Translations under genes and position numbers: made by a program
The notes under the pieces: generated by a model
What the model was told of the DNA's origin: nothing
Database searches by the model: none
What the model saw: the letters and a program-made list of their open reading frames with translations, nothing else
Shown: positions 1 to 7,710 of the stretch, piece after piece
How the letters are laid out: each line of letters starts with the position of its first letter
Position numbering within the stretch: position 1 is the first letter of the stretch
Origin: VFJL01 sp037147395
GTDB taxonomy: Bacteria > Pseudomonadota > Gammaproteobacteria > Burkholderiales > Nitrosomonadaceae
Length of the DNA: 25,124 nt
Reading direction: 5' to 3'
NCBI GenBank assembly: GCA_037147395.1
Contig: JBAWVG010000021.1
Span: 1 to 25,124, forward strand

Positions 1-3
1 CAT
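1..3 (-). CDS. Start codon of the next Tol-operon gene (probably tolB), cut by the window edge
   Basis: Only the ATG is inside the window. It overlaps the TGA stop of tolA in the form TGATG, the same coupling style as at other junctions of this operon. An AAGGTG stretch about 14 bases upstream, inside the tolA coding end, may be part of a ribosome binding site. In proteobacteria tolB normally follows tolA, so tolB is the expected gene. The identity is inferred from gene order only; no protein sequence is visible. Confidence 0.4.
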
Positions 4-740
4 CATTCGCGATAATGCACCTTAAGGCTCAGATCACGAAACTTAGGAAATAGTGACGGATCGGGTGGTAACGGAAGTGGCTTAGCCAGGATAATGGCGC
101 GCTCAACCGCGCTATCAAATGCAACATAACCACTACTTCTCCGCATCCTCACGCTGAGAATATCACCCCCTGGCAACAATGTAACGTCCAGTTCTGCCAC
201 GGAATCATCTGGGATATTAGGCGGCAAGACAATACGGCTCCTGATCTTAGCCATTATCTTCGCCTTATATTCAGCAATCACGTCCAGCGCCCTGGATTGT
301 GCTGCCTGCTGTGCCCGCTGCTTCTCAAGTGCCTCCTGATCACGCACTAGTTGTTCCAAATCATCAGCGACCCTGGGCTTCTGCTCCTCAGGTACTGATT
401 GCTTCTTCTCAACAGGCTTAGGGGGCTCAACCTTCTCCTTAAGCGCAATATCAGGCTTAGTCGGTGATGGTCGCGTCTCCTGCTTAGGGGGTAGGGGCTT
501 CACCTCGGGCGGGCTAGGAGCCTGCTTAGGTGCCAATGGTTTTGCGCTGGCGGCAGATTGGCTTGGGGGGGGCAAACTATCCCATAAATCGACAGTCATC
601 CCCTGTGGTGGATAGCTCTTCCAATTGAGACCGAACACCATGAGTGCCAAAAAAGCCACATGCACCAATAGCGCTAGAGCTCCTGCCGGCAATAGCCCCG
701 GTTCAGGGTGTGATGAGTCTCGCAATACCAGCGCACTCAT
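3..740 (-). CDS. tolA: TolA, inner-membrane energy-transducing arm of the Tol-Pal system
   Basis: TolA links the TolQ-TolR proton motor in the inner membrane to TolB and Pal at the outer membrane and supports envelope constriction at division. The 245-residue product has one N-terminal membrane segment (about residues 18-40). A Pro/Lys-rich stretch follows (about 50-115), then a charged Glu/Gln/Ala-rich helix (about 115-165). The C-terminal TonB/TolA-like domain contains a tract ending in SGYVAFDSAVERA. It is much shorter than the 421-residue E. coli protein because the periplasmic helical region is reduced. The start ATG overlaps the tolR stop by four bases (ATGA), and the TGA stop overlaps the next ATG. 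Being fourth in a Tol cluster makes TolA, rather than a TonB, the better call. Confidence 0.88.
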   Translation of the reverse strand: MSALVLRDSSHPEPGLLPAGALALLVHVAFLALMVFGLNWKSYPPQGMTVDLWDSLPPPSQSAASAKPLAPKQAPSPPEVKPLPPKQETRPSPTKPDIALKEKVEPPKPVEKKQSVPEEQKPRVADDLEQLVRDQEALEKQRAQQAAQSRALDVIAEYKAKIMAKIRSRIVLPPNIPDDSVAELDVTLLPGGDILSVRMRRSSGYVAFDSAVERAIILAKPLPLPPDPSLFPKFRDLSLKVHYRE

Positions 741-1156
741 TTTGATCTGGCTAGCAGCCCGACTTTTTTCACTTGTTGCTGTTGTAAAATATCCATCACA
801 TTCATCACTTCTTCATACCGCACACTCTTGTCGGCAGCAATCACGACCGGCTGTTCAGCATTTTCTGACTGCTTTTGCTTGATTGTTTCGACCAGTTGAG
901 TACGACTGATGGTCTGCTCAGCACCCGTTTTGTTTCGGTCACGCAGAGTCAACGTGCCGTCAGCCCTGATGACTACTTCCAGTGGCGCTACTGGGGGTGC
1001 TAGGGATTTACCGATCTGCGGCAACTCAATCTGTCCGGGGCTGATCAGTGGCGCAGTGATCATAAAAATAACCAGTAGCACCAGCATCACGTCGATATAT
1101 GGAACGACGTTGATCTCATTCATCTGACGGCGCTTGTTACGTCGTTCAGCCATCAT
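737..1156 (-). CDS. tolR: TolR, ExbD/TolR-family membrane protein
   Basis: TolR forms the proton-driven motor with TolQ and drives TolA. The 139-residue protein is the usual ExbD/TolR size. It has a short basic cytoplasmic N-terminus (AERRNKRRQMNEINVVPYID) and a single membrane helix at about residues 20-37. Asp22 sits at the start of that helix, matching the proton-relay Asp of the family (Asp23 in E. coli TolR). The remainder is a periplasmic domain ending in the repeated-Gln segment MDILQQQQVKKVG. Its stop overlaps the tolA start. The gap from tolQ is 24 bases, so all three are read from one transcript. Confidence 0.95.
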   Translation of the reverse strand: MMAERRNKRRQMNEINVVPYIDVMLVLLVIFMITAPLISPGQIELPQIGKSLAPPVAPLEVVIRADGTLTLRDRNKTGAEQTISRTQLVETIKQKQSENAEQPVVIAADKSVRYEEVMNVMDILQQQQVKKVGLLARSK

Positions 1157-1180
1157 GTAAGCCCCATAAAGCCACTTTCA

Positions 1181-1864
1181 TTAGGCCGTCTGCCGCTGAA
1201 GTACATTAGACAGCTCTTCCATAAAACTCTCAAAACGAGTCGCCAGCCTATCGATATCATGCGCGTACCGGTTGTAAGCAATGACCGCTGGGATTGCCGC
1301 AAACAATCCCATCGCTGTCGCGATCAGCGCCTCTGCAATACCGGGAGCAACATGTGCAATCGTGGCTTGGGTGACGTTAGATAGTCCACGAAAAGAGTTC
1401 ATGATCCCCCAAACCGTGCCAAACAAACCAACATAGGGACTCACCGACCCTACCGTCGCCAGAAAGGATAAGTGCGATTCAAGTCCATCCATCTCCCTTT
1501 GGTATGTGGCCCGCATTGCCCGTCGCGTACCATCCATTACCGTACTGATGTCTATTCCGGGTTGGCGCTTATTCTTAACAAATTCACGGAAGCCAGCCTC
1601 AAAGATCCGCTCCATGCTGCCCTTCGTGTTACGCGCATTGCCGGCGCTTTGGTAGAGCTTGTTGAGGTCGGGGCCCTTCCAAAACATGTCCTCAAACTCA
1701 TCACTCTGCTTCGTCGCCTGCCGGATAGCGAACATTTTACGAAAGATAAACCACCACGACATAAATGAAGTCAGCAATAACAACGCCATCACTAATTGTA
1801 CCGGCAGGCTCGCGCTGCTTATCAGGTAGAAGACAGACATATCTTGTGTAACTGATGCATTCAT
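1181..1864 (-). CDS. tolQ: TolQ, MotA/TolQ/ExbB-family proton channel
   Basis: TolQ is the inner-membrane channel subunit of the Tol-Pal motor. The 227-residue length is normal for the family. Three membrane segments are visible, at about residues 18-40, 133-155 and 172-197. A long cytoplasmic loop lies between the first and second. The second and third contain the hallmark Gly-rich segments SPYVGLFGTVWGIM and AEALIATAMGLFAAIPA. The start ATG overlaps the stop of the upstream thioesterase gene by four bases (ATGA), indicating translational coupling. Neighbouring tolR and tolA make the assignment to TolQ rather than ExbB secure. Confidence 0.95.
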   Translation of the reverse strand: MNASVTQDMSVFYLISSASLPVQLVMALLLLTSFMSWWFIFRKMFAIRQATKQSDEFEDMFWKGPDLNKLYQSAGNARNTKGSMERIFEAGFREFVKNKRQPGIDISTVMDGTRRAMRATYQREMDGLESHLSFLATVGSVSPYVGLFGTVWGIMNSFRGLSNVTQATIAHVAPGIAEALIATAMGLFAAIPAVIAYNRYAHDIDRLATRFESFMEELSNVLQRQTA

Positions 1865-2313
1865 AATAATTTTCCAAGTTTGTACCGTAGTGGCGCTGGT
1901 ACGCTCACCGGCTTCAGAGTATCAACACCCACACATACCGCATTAACAGTAGCGCCCGCCAAAAGAGTCTGGCCGCGCAACACATCTTGGCAGAGAGTCA
2001 GCCTGCTTCTGCCCACTGCCTTCACTTGTACGCTCACCTGCAGTAAATCGTCCAGCAATGCTGGCTTGAAGTACTCAATGCTAAGTGAACGTATCATGAA
2101 TATTGCCTTGTTTACTTGAACTAGGGAGTGAATATCAAACCCCATTTCGCGCAACCATTCATAGCGCGCGCGCTCCATGAAATTAAGATAATTCGAATGA
2201 TAGACCACCCCTCCCGCGTCTGTGTCCTGATAATAGACGCGCACAGGCAGAGAGAAAGCGGCTATTGGAATCACGGCTACGCCACTGTTCTGAGTAGCAA
2301 TATCAATGCTCAT
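1861..2313 (-). CDS. ybgC: YbgC, Tol-Pal-associated acyl-CoA thioesterase (hotdog fold)
   Basis: YbgC hydrolyses acyl-CoA thioesters and is nearly always the first gene of the tol-pal operon. The 150-residue protein carries the 4-hydroxybenzoyl-CoA thioesterase signature DTDAGGVVYHSNYLNFMERA from about residue 30. This includes the Asp and the Gly-Gly turn of the hotdog active site. About 20 residues precede the conserved VRVYYQDTD segment; the family usually begins close to it, so a later start (near residue 20) is possible, although no Met codon occurs there. The stop overlaps the tolQ start, and ruvB lies 18 bases upstream on the same strand. Confidence 0.92.
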   Translation of the reverse strand: MSIDIATQNSGVAVIPIAAFSLPVRVYYQDTDAGGVVYHSNYLNFMERARYEWLREMGFDIHSLVQVNKAIFMIRSLSIEYFKPALLDDLLQVSVQVKAVGRSRLTLCQDVLRGQTLLAGATVNAVCVGVDTLKPVSVPAPLRYKLGKLL

Positions 2314-2331
2314 CGATGGACAAGTAAGCTC

Positions 2332-3372
2332 TCATTCTCCATCCCATAGTTCCCCGCTCAAACCATTCTTCGGTAGCGCCATGCCGAAGTGCTGGTAAGC
2401 GATCACTGTGGCCATGCGCCCGCGCGGGGTACGTTTCATGTAGCCTTGCTGGATCAGGTAAGGCTCTAGCACGTCCTCAATAGTGCCGCGCTCTTCGCTA
2501 ATGGCCGCCGCGAGATTATCCACTCCTACCGGGCCTCCTCCAAACTTTTCCATCACCGCCAGTAATAGCTTCCTATCCATTACATCTAGCCCAGCAATAT
2601 CTACATCCAGCATGATCAGGGCCGCATCCGCCACCGGGCGAGTGATCCGCCCCTCTGCCTTAACTTCAGCAAAGTCTCGGACCCGCCTCAGAAGACGGTT
2701 AACAATTCGGGGAGTGCCGCGAGAACGTCGAGCGATTTCTATCGCCCCATCGGACGAAATCTCAACATTAAGTAATCCCGCTGACCGCGTGACGATACGA
2801 GTCAACTCCTCTACCGAATAAAACTCCAGACGGGAGATAATCCCGAAACGATCACGCAACGGGTTGGTGAGCATCCCCGCGCGAGTAGTTGCCCCTACCA
2901 GGGTAAATGGTGGCAGGTCTAGCTTGACGGATCGTGCGGCAGGGCCTTCACCGATCATGATGTCGAGCTGATAATCTTCTAGGGCTGGGTAAAGAATCTC
3001 TTCCACTACCGGAGATAGCCGGTGGATCTCGTCGATGAACAGAACATCGTTGGTCTCGAGGTTGGTCAGGAGTGCTGCCAGATCGCCAGGACGCTCCAGT
3101 ACCGGCCCCGATGTGTGACGCAAGTTCACACCCATCTCCCTCGCGATAATATGGGCTAGTGTCGTCTTGCCCAACCCCGGCGGGCCAAATAGCAGAACAT
3201 GGTCAAGCGCTTCCTTACGCCGCCGCGCTGCCTCGATGAAGATCTGCAACTGCCCGCGCACTTTTTCCTGTCCGACATATTCATCCAGAAACTTGGGGCG
3301 AAGAGCCCTCTCCAGATCCTCTTCATGGGTAGAGGCTGGCTCAGAAGCAATCAATCGGTCAGTTTCTATCAT
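2332..3372 (-). CDS. ruvB: RuvB, Holliday-junction branch-migration ATPase
   Basis: RuvB is the AAA+ hexameric motor that, with RuvA, drives branch migration of Holliday junctions in recombinational repair. The 346-residue protein has the full set of motifs. These are the N-terminal RPKFLDEYVGQ segment, Walker A GPPGLGKTT (residues 63-71), Walker B VLFIDE (110-115), the sensor segment LVGATTRAGML, and the C-terminal winged-helix end with QQGYMKRTPRGR. Length matches the family. The gene follows ruvA by 60 bases and precedes ybgC by 18. Nothing is unusual in it. Confidence 0.98.
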   Translation of the reverse strand: MIETDRLIASEPASTHEEDLERALRPKFLDEYVGQEKVRGQLQIFIEAARRRKEALDHVLLFGPPGLGKTTLAHIIAREMGVNLRHTSGPVLERPGDLAALLTNLETNDVLFIDEIHRLSPVVEEILYPALEDYQLDIMIGEGPAARSVKLDLPPFTLVGATTRAGMLTNPLRDRFGIISRLEFYSVEELTRIVTRSAGLLNVEISSDGAIEIARRSRGTPRIVNRLLRRVRDFAEVKAEGRITRPVADAALIMLDVDIAGLDVMDRKLLLAVMEKFGGGPVGVDNLAAAISEERGTIEDVLEPYLIQQGYMKRTPRGRMATVIAYQHFGMALPKNGLSGELWDGE

Positions 3373-3432
3373 TACTCTGGCAAGGACAGCTCATCGTGCA
3401 CTCTTTCATTCGGTACAAGGAGCTTACTTTCA

Positions 3433-4026
3433 TTACTTTTCTTTTGACAATAGCTTTAGTGCCTGACGGATCCCGTCCGACACAGTAACTCCAGTCGGTA
3501 ACTGCTTGAGCGCCCAACTCGCTTCGCGGTCATTATAACCCAGCGATAGCAACGCATTGAGGATGTCATCCCCATCTCTTGAGGCAAGGGCTGTGCTGGT
3601 GCCACCGACAAGACCGGCCAGGCTCAAATCGAGTTTGTCACGCAATTCCATTAACAAGCGCTCAGCAGTCTTCTTCCCGATACCAGGCGTCTTGATGAGA
3701 CGGTCGCTGTCCTGAGTCGCAACCGCCTGCTGCAAGTCAATCACGCTCAGACCGGATAGGACGGCTAATGCGGTTCTTGCACCCACCCCCGAAATTTTTA
3801 CTAGTTGGCGAAAAGCCTGCCTCTCAGATTCAGTGCTAAATCCGAATAACAGGTGTATATCCTCTCGCACCACCAGATGAGTATGAAGTATGACCTCCTC
3901 ACCTATGCTAGGCATCTGATAAAACGTGCTCATGGGCACGTCAATCTCATACCCGACTCCTTGCACGTCCACAAGTACGAGCGGTGGGCGCTTCTCTAAC
4001 AACAACCCCGTTATCCGCCCGATCAT
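3433..4026 (-). CDS. ruvA: RuvA, Holliday-junction-binding subunit
   Basis: RuvA tetramers hold the four-way junction and load RuvB. The protein begins MIGRITGLLLEKRPPLVLVD, the typical OB-fold N-terminus. It contains the two helix-hairpin-helix motifs (LVKISGVGARTALAVLSG and LIKTPGIGKKTAERLLMEL) and ends with the RuvB-binding domain carrying ALLSLGYNDREA. An in-frame ATG 75 bases further upstream would add 25 residues that lie inside ruvC and look unlike RuvA. The start at 4026 is preferred because it gives the family's usual length (197 residues) and overlaps the ruvC stop exactly as ATGA. Confidence 0.96.
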   Translation of the reverse strand: MIGRITGLLLEKRPPLVLVDVQGVGYEIDVPMSTFYQMPSIGEEVILHTHLVVREDIHLLFGFSTESERQAFRQLVKISGVGARTALAVLSGLSVIDLQQAVATQDSDRLIKTPGIGKKTAERLLMELRDKLDLSLAGLVGGTSTALASRDGDDILNALLSLGYNDREASWALKQLPTGVTVSDGIRQALKLLSKEK

Positions 4027-4541
4027 ACCAACCGCCCCCGTTTCATGCGGTAGCCCGCTGTCGAAATTCCTCCCAGACCTTGCCCGCCATGCGCATGACA
4101 AATGGCACAGGCAAGGGCATCTGCCGCATCTTCGCTCGGACTGCCATCAAGTTTCAACAGACGTCTCACCATTTCCTGCACTTGTTCTTTTTTTGCATGG
4201 CCGTTACCGACTACCGCCTGCTTGACTTGTAGTGCGGTATATTCAGCAACGGTAAGATTGTTCAGCACCGCAGCACAGATTGCTGCTCCTCGCGCCTGTC
4301 CCAGCATCAGTGTTGATTTAGGGTTTATATTGACGAACACCTGCTCGACTGCAACTTGATCTGGGTGATATTCCGCAATAACTTCATTGAGATTCTCTAG
4401 GATAGCCTTTAGGCGCAGCGGCAAACCACCCTCTGGAGTCTTAATGCAGCCGCTGCTGATATAGGTCAAGCTGCTACCAGTTTTGTCGATGATCCCGAAA
4501 CCGGTGATCCGCAAACCGGGATCTATTCCAAGGATGCGGAT
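4023..4541 (-). CDS. ruvC: RuvC, Holliday-junction resolvase, with a probable non-AUG (ATC) start
   Basis: RuvC cuts Holliday junctions symmetrically after RuvAB migration. The reading frame encodes RILGIDPGLRITGFG at its beginning, which carries the first catalytic Asp. The codon where Met should stand is ATC (4541-4539). No ATG, GTG or TTG lies between it and the in-frame TAA at 4562-4560. Starting there gives 172 residues, and the acidic residues fall at D7, E66, D138 and D141, the E. coli numbering. The first ordinary start codon in frame is TTG at 4514, which would give a 163-residue protein lacking D7. The ATC lies four bases after the yebC TGA, with no good ribosome binding site, so translational coupling is likely. 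The stop overlaps ruvA (ATGA). A sequencing error at the start codon is the alternative. Family identity is certain; the start is not. Confidence 0.9.
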   Translation of the reverse strand: MRILGIDPGLRITGFGIIDKTGSSLTYISSGCIKTPEGGLPLRLKAILENLNEVIAEYHPDQVAVEQVFVNINPKSTLMLGQARGAAICAAVLNNLTVAEYTALQVKQAVVGNGHAKKEQVQEMVRRLLKLDGSPSEDAADALACAICHAHGGQGLGGISTAGYRMKRGRLV

Positions 4542-4545
4542 CTCG

Positions 4546-5277
4546 TCACTCGCTAGGAATTATCACTGCTGTCGTATAGACTTCCTGCACATCATCAATA
4601 CTCTCCAGTGCGTCCAGTAGTTTTTGCATTTTCACCGCATCATCACCGGTCAGCACAGCCTCATTCTCAGGTTTCATCGTTACTTCGGCATGCTCTGCCT
4701 TGAAGCTCGCCTTTTCCAGCATTATTTTGACAGCGGTTAATTCATATGGCGCTGTTATTACTTCAATACTGCCGTCATCGTTATTGATTACATCTTCAGC
4801 ACCCCCTTCCAGGGCCGCCTCCATCAGCTTGTCCTCGTTGGCACCCGGGGCAAAAATCATTTGTCCGCAGTGCTTGAATAGAAATGCAACTGAGCCATCT
4901 GTGCCAAGATTCCCTCCGTACTTGGTGAAAGCATGCCGTACGTCAGCTACGGTCCTCACTCGGTTATCAGTCATACAATCGACCAATACGGCAGCACCGG
5001 CGATTCCGTATCCTTCATAACGGACCTCCTCGTAATTTACGCCATCCAATTCGCCGCTTCCCCGCTTAACCGCCCTCTCAACGTTATCCTTAGGCATGTT
5101 ATGCTCGTAAGCCTTATCAATGGCAAGTCGCAGTCTCGGATTACTAGCAGGATCCCCTCCTCCGAGACGCGCTGCGACGGTGATTTCCTTGATGAGACGT
5201 GTGAATATCTTGCCACGTTTAGCATCTGTCGCGGCCTTCTTATGCTTGATATTAGCCCACTTACTATGACCAGCCAT
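4546..5277 (-). CDS. yebC: YebC/TACO1-family protein
   Basis: Proteins of this family were first described as transcriptional regulators; later work implicates them in translation through difficult, for example proline-rich, sequences. The 243-residue length and the N-terminus MAGHSKWANIKHKKAATDAK are diagnostic. A basic stretch KRGKIFTRLIKEI and the segment NMPKDNVERAVKRG follow. The start has an AAGGG ribosome binding site four bases upstream. This is the first gene of the minus-strand ruvCAB-tol set, and yebC beside ruvC is a common bacterial arrangement. The gene is divergent from thiO across a 126-base spacer that must hold both promoters. Confidence 0.96.
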   Translation of the reverse strand: MAGHSKWANIKHKKAATDAKRGKIFTRLIKEITVAARLGGGDPASNPRLRLAIDKAYEHNMPKDNVERAVKRGSGELDGVNYEEVRYEGYGIAGAAVLVDCMTDNRVRTVADVRHAFTKYGGNLGTDGSVAFLFKHCGQMIFAPGANEDKLMEAALEGGAEDVINNDDGSIEVITAPYELTAVKIMLEKASFKAEHAEVTMKPENEAVLTGDDAVKMQKLLDALESIDDVQEVYTTAVIIPSE

Positions 5278-5403
5278 GATGCCCTTGCCCCATTATGAAT
5301 TATTGCAATACTACCACCCTGTAAGGTGTGGATAAAGCAGGATAAACATTCCAAGCGCGGCAAGTAATCGCCGGCTCAACAGGGCAATGACAAGCTGAAT
5401 ATA

Positions 5404-6516
5404 ATGAACGGTAGAAGGATGGATCAAGACTTTATTATTATTGGCGCCGGCATCATCGGTCTCGCCACAGCGGAGCAGTTACTCTTACAGGGTGCAACTG
5501 TAACCTTACTGGAACGAGGCGAGGTGGGACTTGAATCTTCTTGGGCGGGTGGGGGCATACTTTCTCCATTGTGCCCGTGGGATTACCCTGAAGAGGTGAC
5601 CCGGCTGACTAATTATAGTGCCGCCCTATTCGCCAATTGGATGGATGAGCTCCATACCGCGAGTGGAATCGATCCGGGGTATGAGAGAAGCGGGATGTTG
5701 GTGGCCCCCCCCTTTTGCGCGCGCATTGCGCAAGAATGGTGCACATCGCACGGAGTTAGGCTGGAGAGGGTTTCCCATTCTGATGTTTGTTCTTCGCCCC
5801 CAATGGGAAAAGAAATCAACCTTGAAGGAGATGCGCTCCTATTGCCCGATGTTGCACAGGTGCGGAACCCACATCTGTTGCGAGCACTACGCAAAAGAGT
5901 GGAGTTACTCGGCGGTCGAGTTATCGAGCAGTGCGCTGTGAGTCACATCGTAGCTGGAAATAGTCAAGTAAGTTCAGTCTCCACCGCGTACGGAACTCTC
6001 TGTGCAGATCGATATATCATCACCGCCGGCGCCTGGAGCAAACAAGTACTCGGTCAACATGCTCTCGGCCTAGACATCAAGCCTGTGCGCGGACAGATGC
6101 TGTTATTCAAGTTTTCCGCGACACCCCTTCGATTCATCCTATTACAACGAGACTTGTATTTGATCCCTCGCCGCGATGGGTGCCTGCTCGTTGGTAGTAC
6201 ACTGGAAGATGTTGGATTTGATAAGGGGACCACTACAGTAGCACGCAACAATCTCCTCAAGGGTGCACAAGAGTTATTGCCGGCATTGTCCGGCATGGCG
6301 CCGGTTCAACACTGGTCTGGCCTGCGCCCTGCTTCACCGCACAACATTCCGACCATCGGATGTCACCCGCAGCTGGACAATCTATACATCAATAGTGGGC
6401 ACTTTCGCTATGGAGTAACCATGGCTCTGGCTAGCGCCAAAATTCTAGTCAATGAGTTGACTGGTTTAGATCAACCGTTCGATATTGCTCCTTACCAATC
6501 TGGCTGGGGAGCCTAA
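5404..6516 (+). CDS. thiO: Glycine oxidase ThiO (FAD-dependent, thiamine thiazole synthesis)
   Basis: ThiO oxidises glycine to the imine used to build the thiazole ring of thiamine. The 370-residue protein is a DAO-fold flavoprotein. It has an N-terminal dinucleotide motif GAGIIG (residues 14-19), the FAD-contacting segment ESSWAGGGILSPLCPWDY, and the C-terminal GLRPASPHNIPTIG and NSGHFRYGVTMALASA segments typical of ThiO. Two starts are possible. The ATG at 5404 has no clear ribosome binding site. The ATG at 5419 gives MDQDFIIIGAG, with AGAAGG directly abutting it, too close to be ideal. No thiS, thiG or thiE lies beside it in the window, so it stands apart from the rest of the pathway. It ends 26 bases from the convergent ispH. 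Confidence 0.88.
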   Translation: MNGRRMDQDFIIIGAGIIGLATAEQLLLQGATVTLLERGEVGLESSWAGGGILSPLCPWDYPEEVTRLTNYSAALFANWMDELHTASGIDPGYERSGMLVAPPFCARIAQEWCTSHGVRLERVSHSDVCSSPPMGKEINLEGDALLLPDVAQVRNPHLLRALRKRVELLGGRVIEQCAVSHIVAGNSQVSSVSTAYGTLCADRYIITAGAWSKQVLGQHALGLDIKPVRGQMLLFKFSATPLRFILLQRDLYLIPRRDGCLLVGSTLEDVGFDKGTTTVARNNLLKGAQELLPALSGMAPVQHWSGLRPASPHNIPTIGCHPQLDNLYINSGHFRYGVTMALASAKILVNELTGLDQPFDIAPYQSGWGA

Positions 6517-6542
6517 AAGGGGCTAACTGCCGTTTGCACTGA

Positions 6543-7484
6543 CTAGCTCTTGGGCAACGGAAAGACTACCGCCTCAACTACGCCGCTCAACTCCTCCACT
6601 ACCACGCCACCTTCCTGCTCCGATCCAATTTGCTTCAGTCGTGATATCACCTCTTGCACCAACACTTCTGGCGCGGAAGCGCCGGCGGTGATGCCAATTC
6701 GGACCTTCCCCGCGAGCCACTCCTCCTGCAATTGTTCGGCACGGTCTATCATATAAGAGTCCACGCCGGCATTTCGCGCAACCTCACATAGCCGGTTAGA
6801 ATTAGAACTGTTGGTGGAACCAACCACAATCACCAGATCACACTGCTTTACCATCAGCTTGACTGCATCCTGGCGGTTTTGCGTCGCATAGCAAATATCG
6901 TCTTTTTTGGGTCCAACGATTTTTGGAAAACGTTTTTTTAAAGCCTTAATCACTCGCGTAGCATCATCAACCGAGAGCGTGGTCTGGGTGACATACGCTA
7001 GGTTGTCAGGGTTCTTAACTCGTAAGTCGGCGACGTCGTCCTCTGTCTCGACCAGATACATCGACGGGCCATCCCCCTCAGCTTGCCCCATAGTACCCTC
7101 GACTTCCGGATGCCCCTGGTGGCCAATCATGATGACTTCCCTCCCCAGATCACGCATCTTCCCAACTTCCATATGAACCTTGGTGACCAGCGGACAAGTT
7201 GCATCAAACACCTTGAATTTACGTGCATCAGCCTCACGACGTACCTCATGTGAGACACCATGAGCACTGAAAATCAAAATACTGCCACTGGGTACTTCGT
7301 CGAGATTCTCTACAAATACTGCGCCTTTTTTTTCTAGATTCTGTACCACGAAACGATTATGAACCACCTCGTGACGCACATAAATTGGTGCGCCATGCAT
7401 GGTCAGGGCCCGCTCGACAATCTCGATCGCGCGATCCACCCCAGCACAGAAGCCTCTGGGGTTTGCAAGCAATACTTTCATCAT
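6543..7484 (-). CDS. ispH: 4-hydroxy-3-methylbut-2-enyl diphosphate reductase IspH (LytB)
   Basis: IspH is the iron-sulfur enzyme that converts HMBPP to IPP and DMAPP in the last step of the MEP isoprenoid pathway. The 313-residue protein closely follows the family: LLANPRGFCAGVDRAI near the start, FDATCPLVTKVHME, the GHPEVEGTMGQ segment, and SSNSNRL in the third domain. The three cluster-binding cysteines are at 13, 97 and 198 (12, 96 and 197 in E. coli). The first of two adjacent ATGs is used because GGAG lies eight bases upstream. The fkpB gene that often precedes ispH in proteobacteria is absent here; the upstream 226 bases contain no recognisable gene. Confidence 0.97.
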   Translation of the reverse strand: MMKVLLANPRGFCAGVDRAIEIVERALTMHGAPIYVRHEVVHNRFVVQNLEKKGAVFVENLDEVPSGSILIFSAHGVSHEVRREADARKFKVFDATCPLVTKVHMEVGKMRDLGREVIMIGHQGHPEVEGTMGQAEGDGPSMYLVETEDDVADLRVKNPDNLAYVTQTTLSVDDATRVIKALKKRFPKIVGPKKDDICYATQNRQDAVKLMVKQCDLVIVVGSTNSSNSNRLCEVARNAGVDSYMIDRAEQLQEEWLAGKVRIGITAGASAPEVLVQEVISRLKQIGSEQEGGVVVEELSGVVEAVVFPLPKS

Positions 7485-7523
7485 TGATCATTCTCCATAA
7501 TTATCTAGCCTCGTTCTGCGAAT

Positions 7524-7551
7524 ATTCTAAAGCATTCGAGCCTTTCTCCAA
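7524..7551 (-). promoter_or_regulatory. Candidate sigma-70-type promoter for ispH
   Basis: On the minus strand a TTGGAG element (7551-7546) is followed after 16 bases by TAGAAT (7529-7524), about 40 bases upstream of the ispH start codon. Both boxes partly match the -35 and -10 consensus. The rest of the 7485-7710 spacer has no convincing gene. A 19-codon ATG frame (MKSRLLDYRPSKGTEHQIS) is present in it but has no recognisable relatives that I can name. Confidence 0.3.
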
Positions 7552-7710
7552 TGAAATTTTCCTATCTGGCCATCAGATCCCGAAGGATTTCCAGTGCTTC
7601 TCCTAAGAAATCTGGTGCTCAGTCCCCTTAGAGGGCCTGTAGTCCAGCAGACGGCTCTTCATGGATCGACCTGTTTTCAATGCTCCCTATGACATTCAAT
7701 AGGAATGCTC

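Noticed and set aside
4027..4101. An upstream ATG that would extend RuvA by 25 residues
   Set aside because: The extension lies within ruvC, has no RuvA-like sequence, and the start at 4026 overlaps the ruvC stop as ATGA.
7610..7670. 19-codon frame MKSRLLDYRPSKGTEHQIS upstream of ispH as a leader peptide
   Set aside because: No run of regulatory codons, no attenuator hairpin, and no recognised relatives; too short to support.
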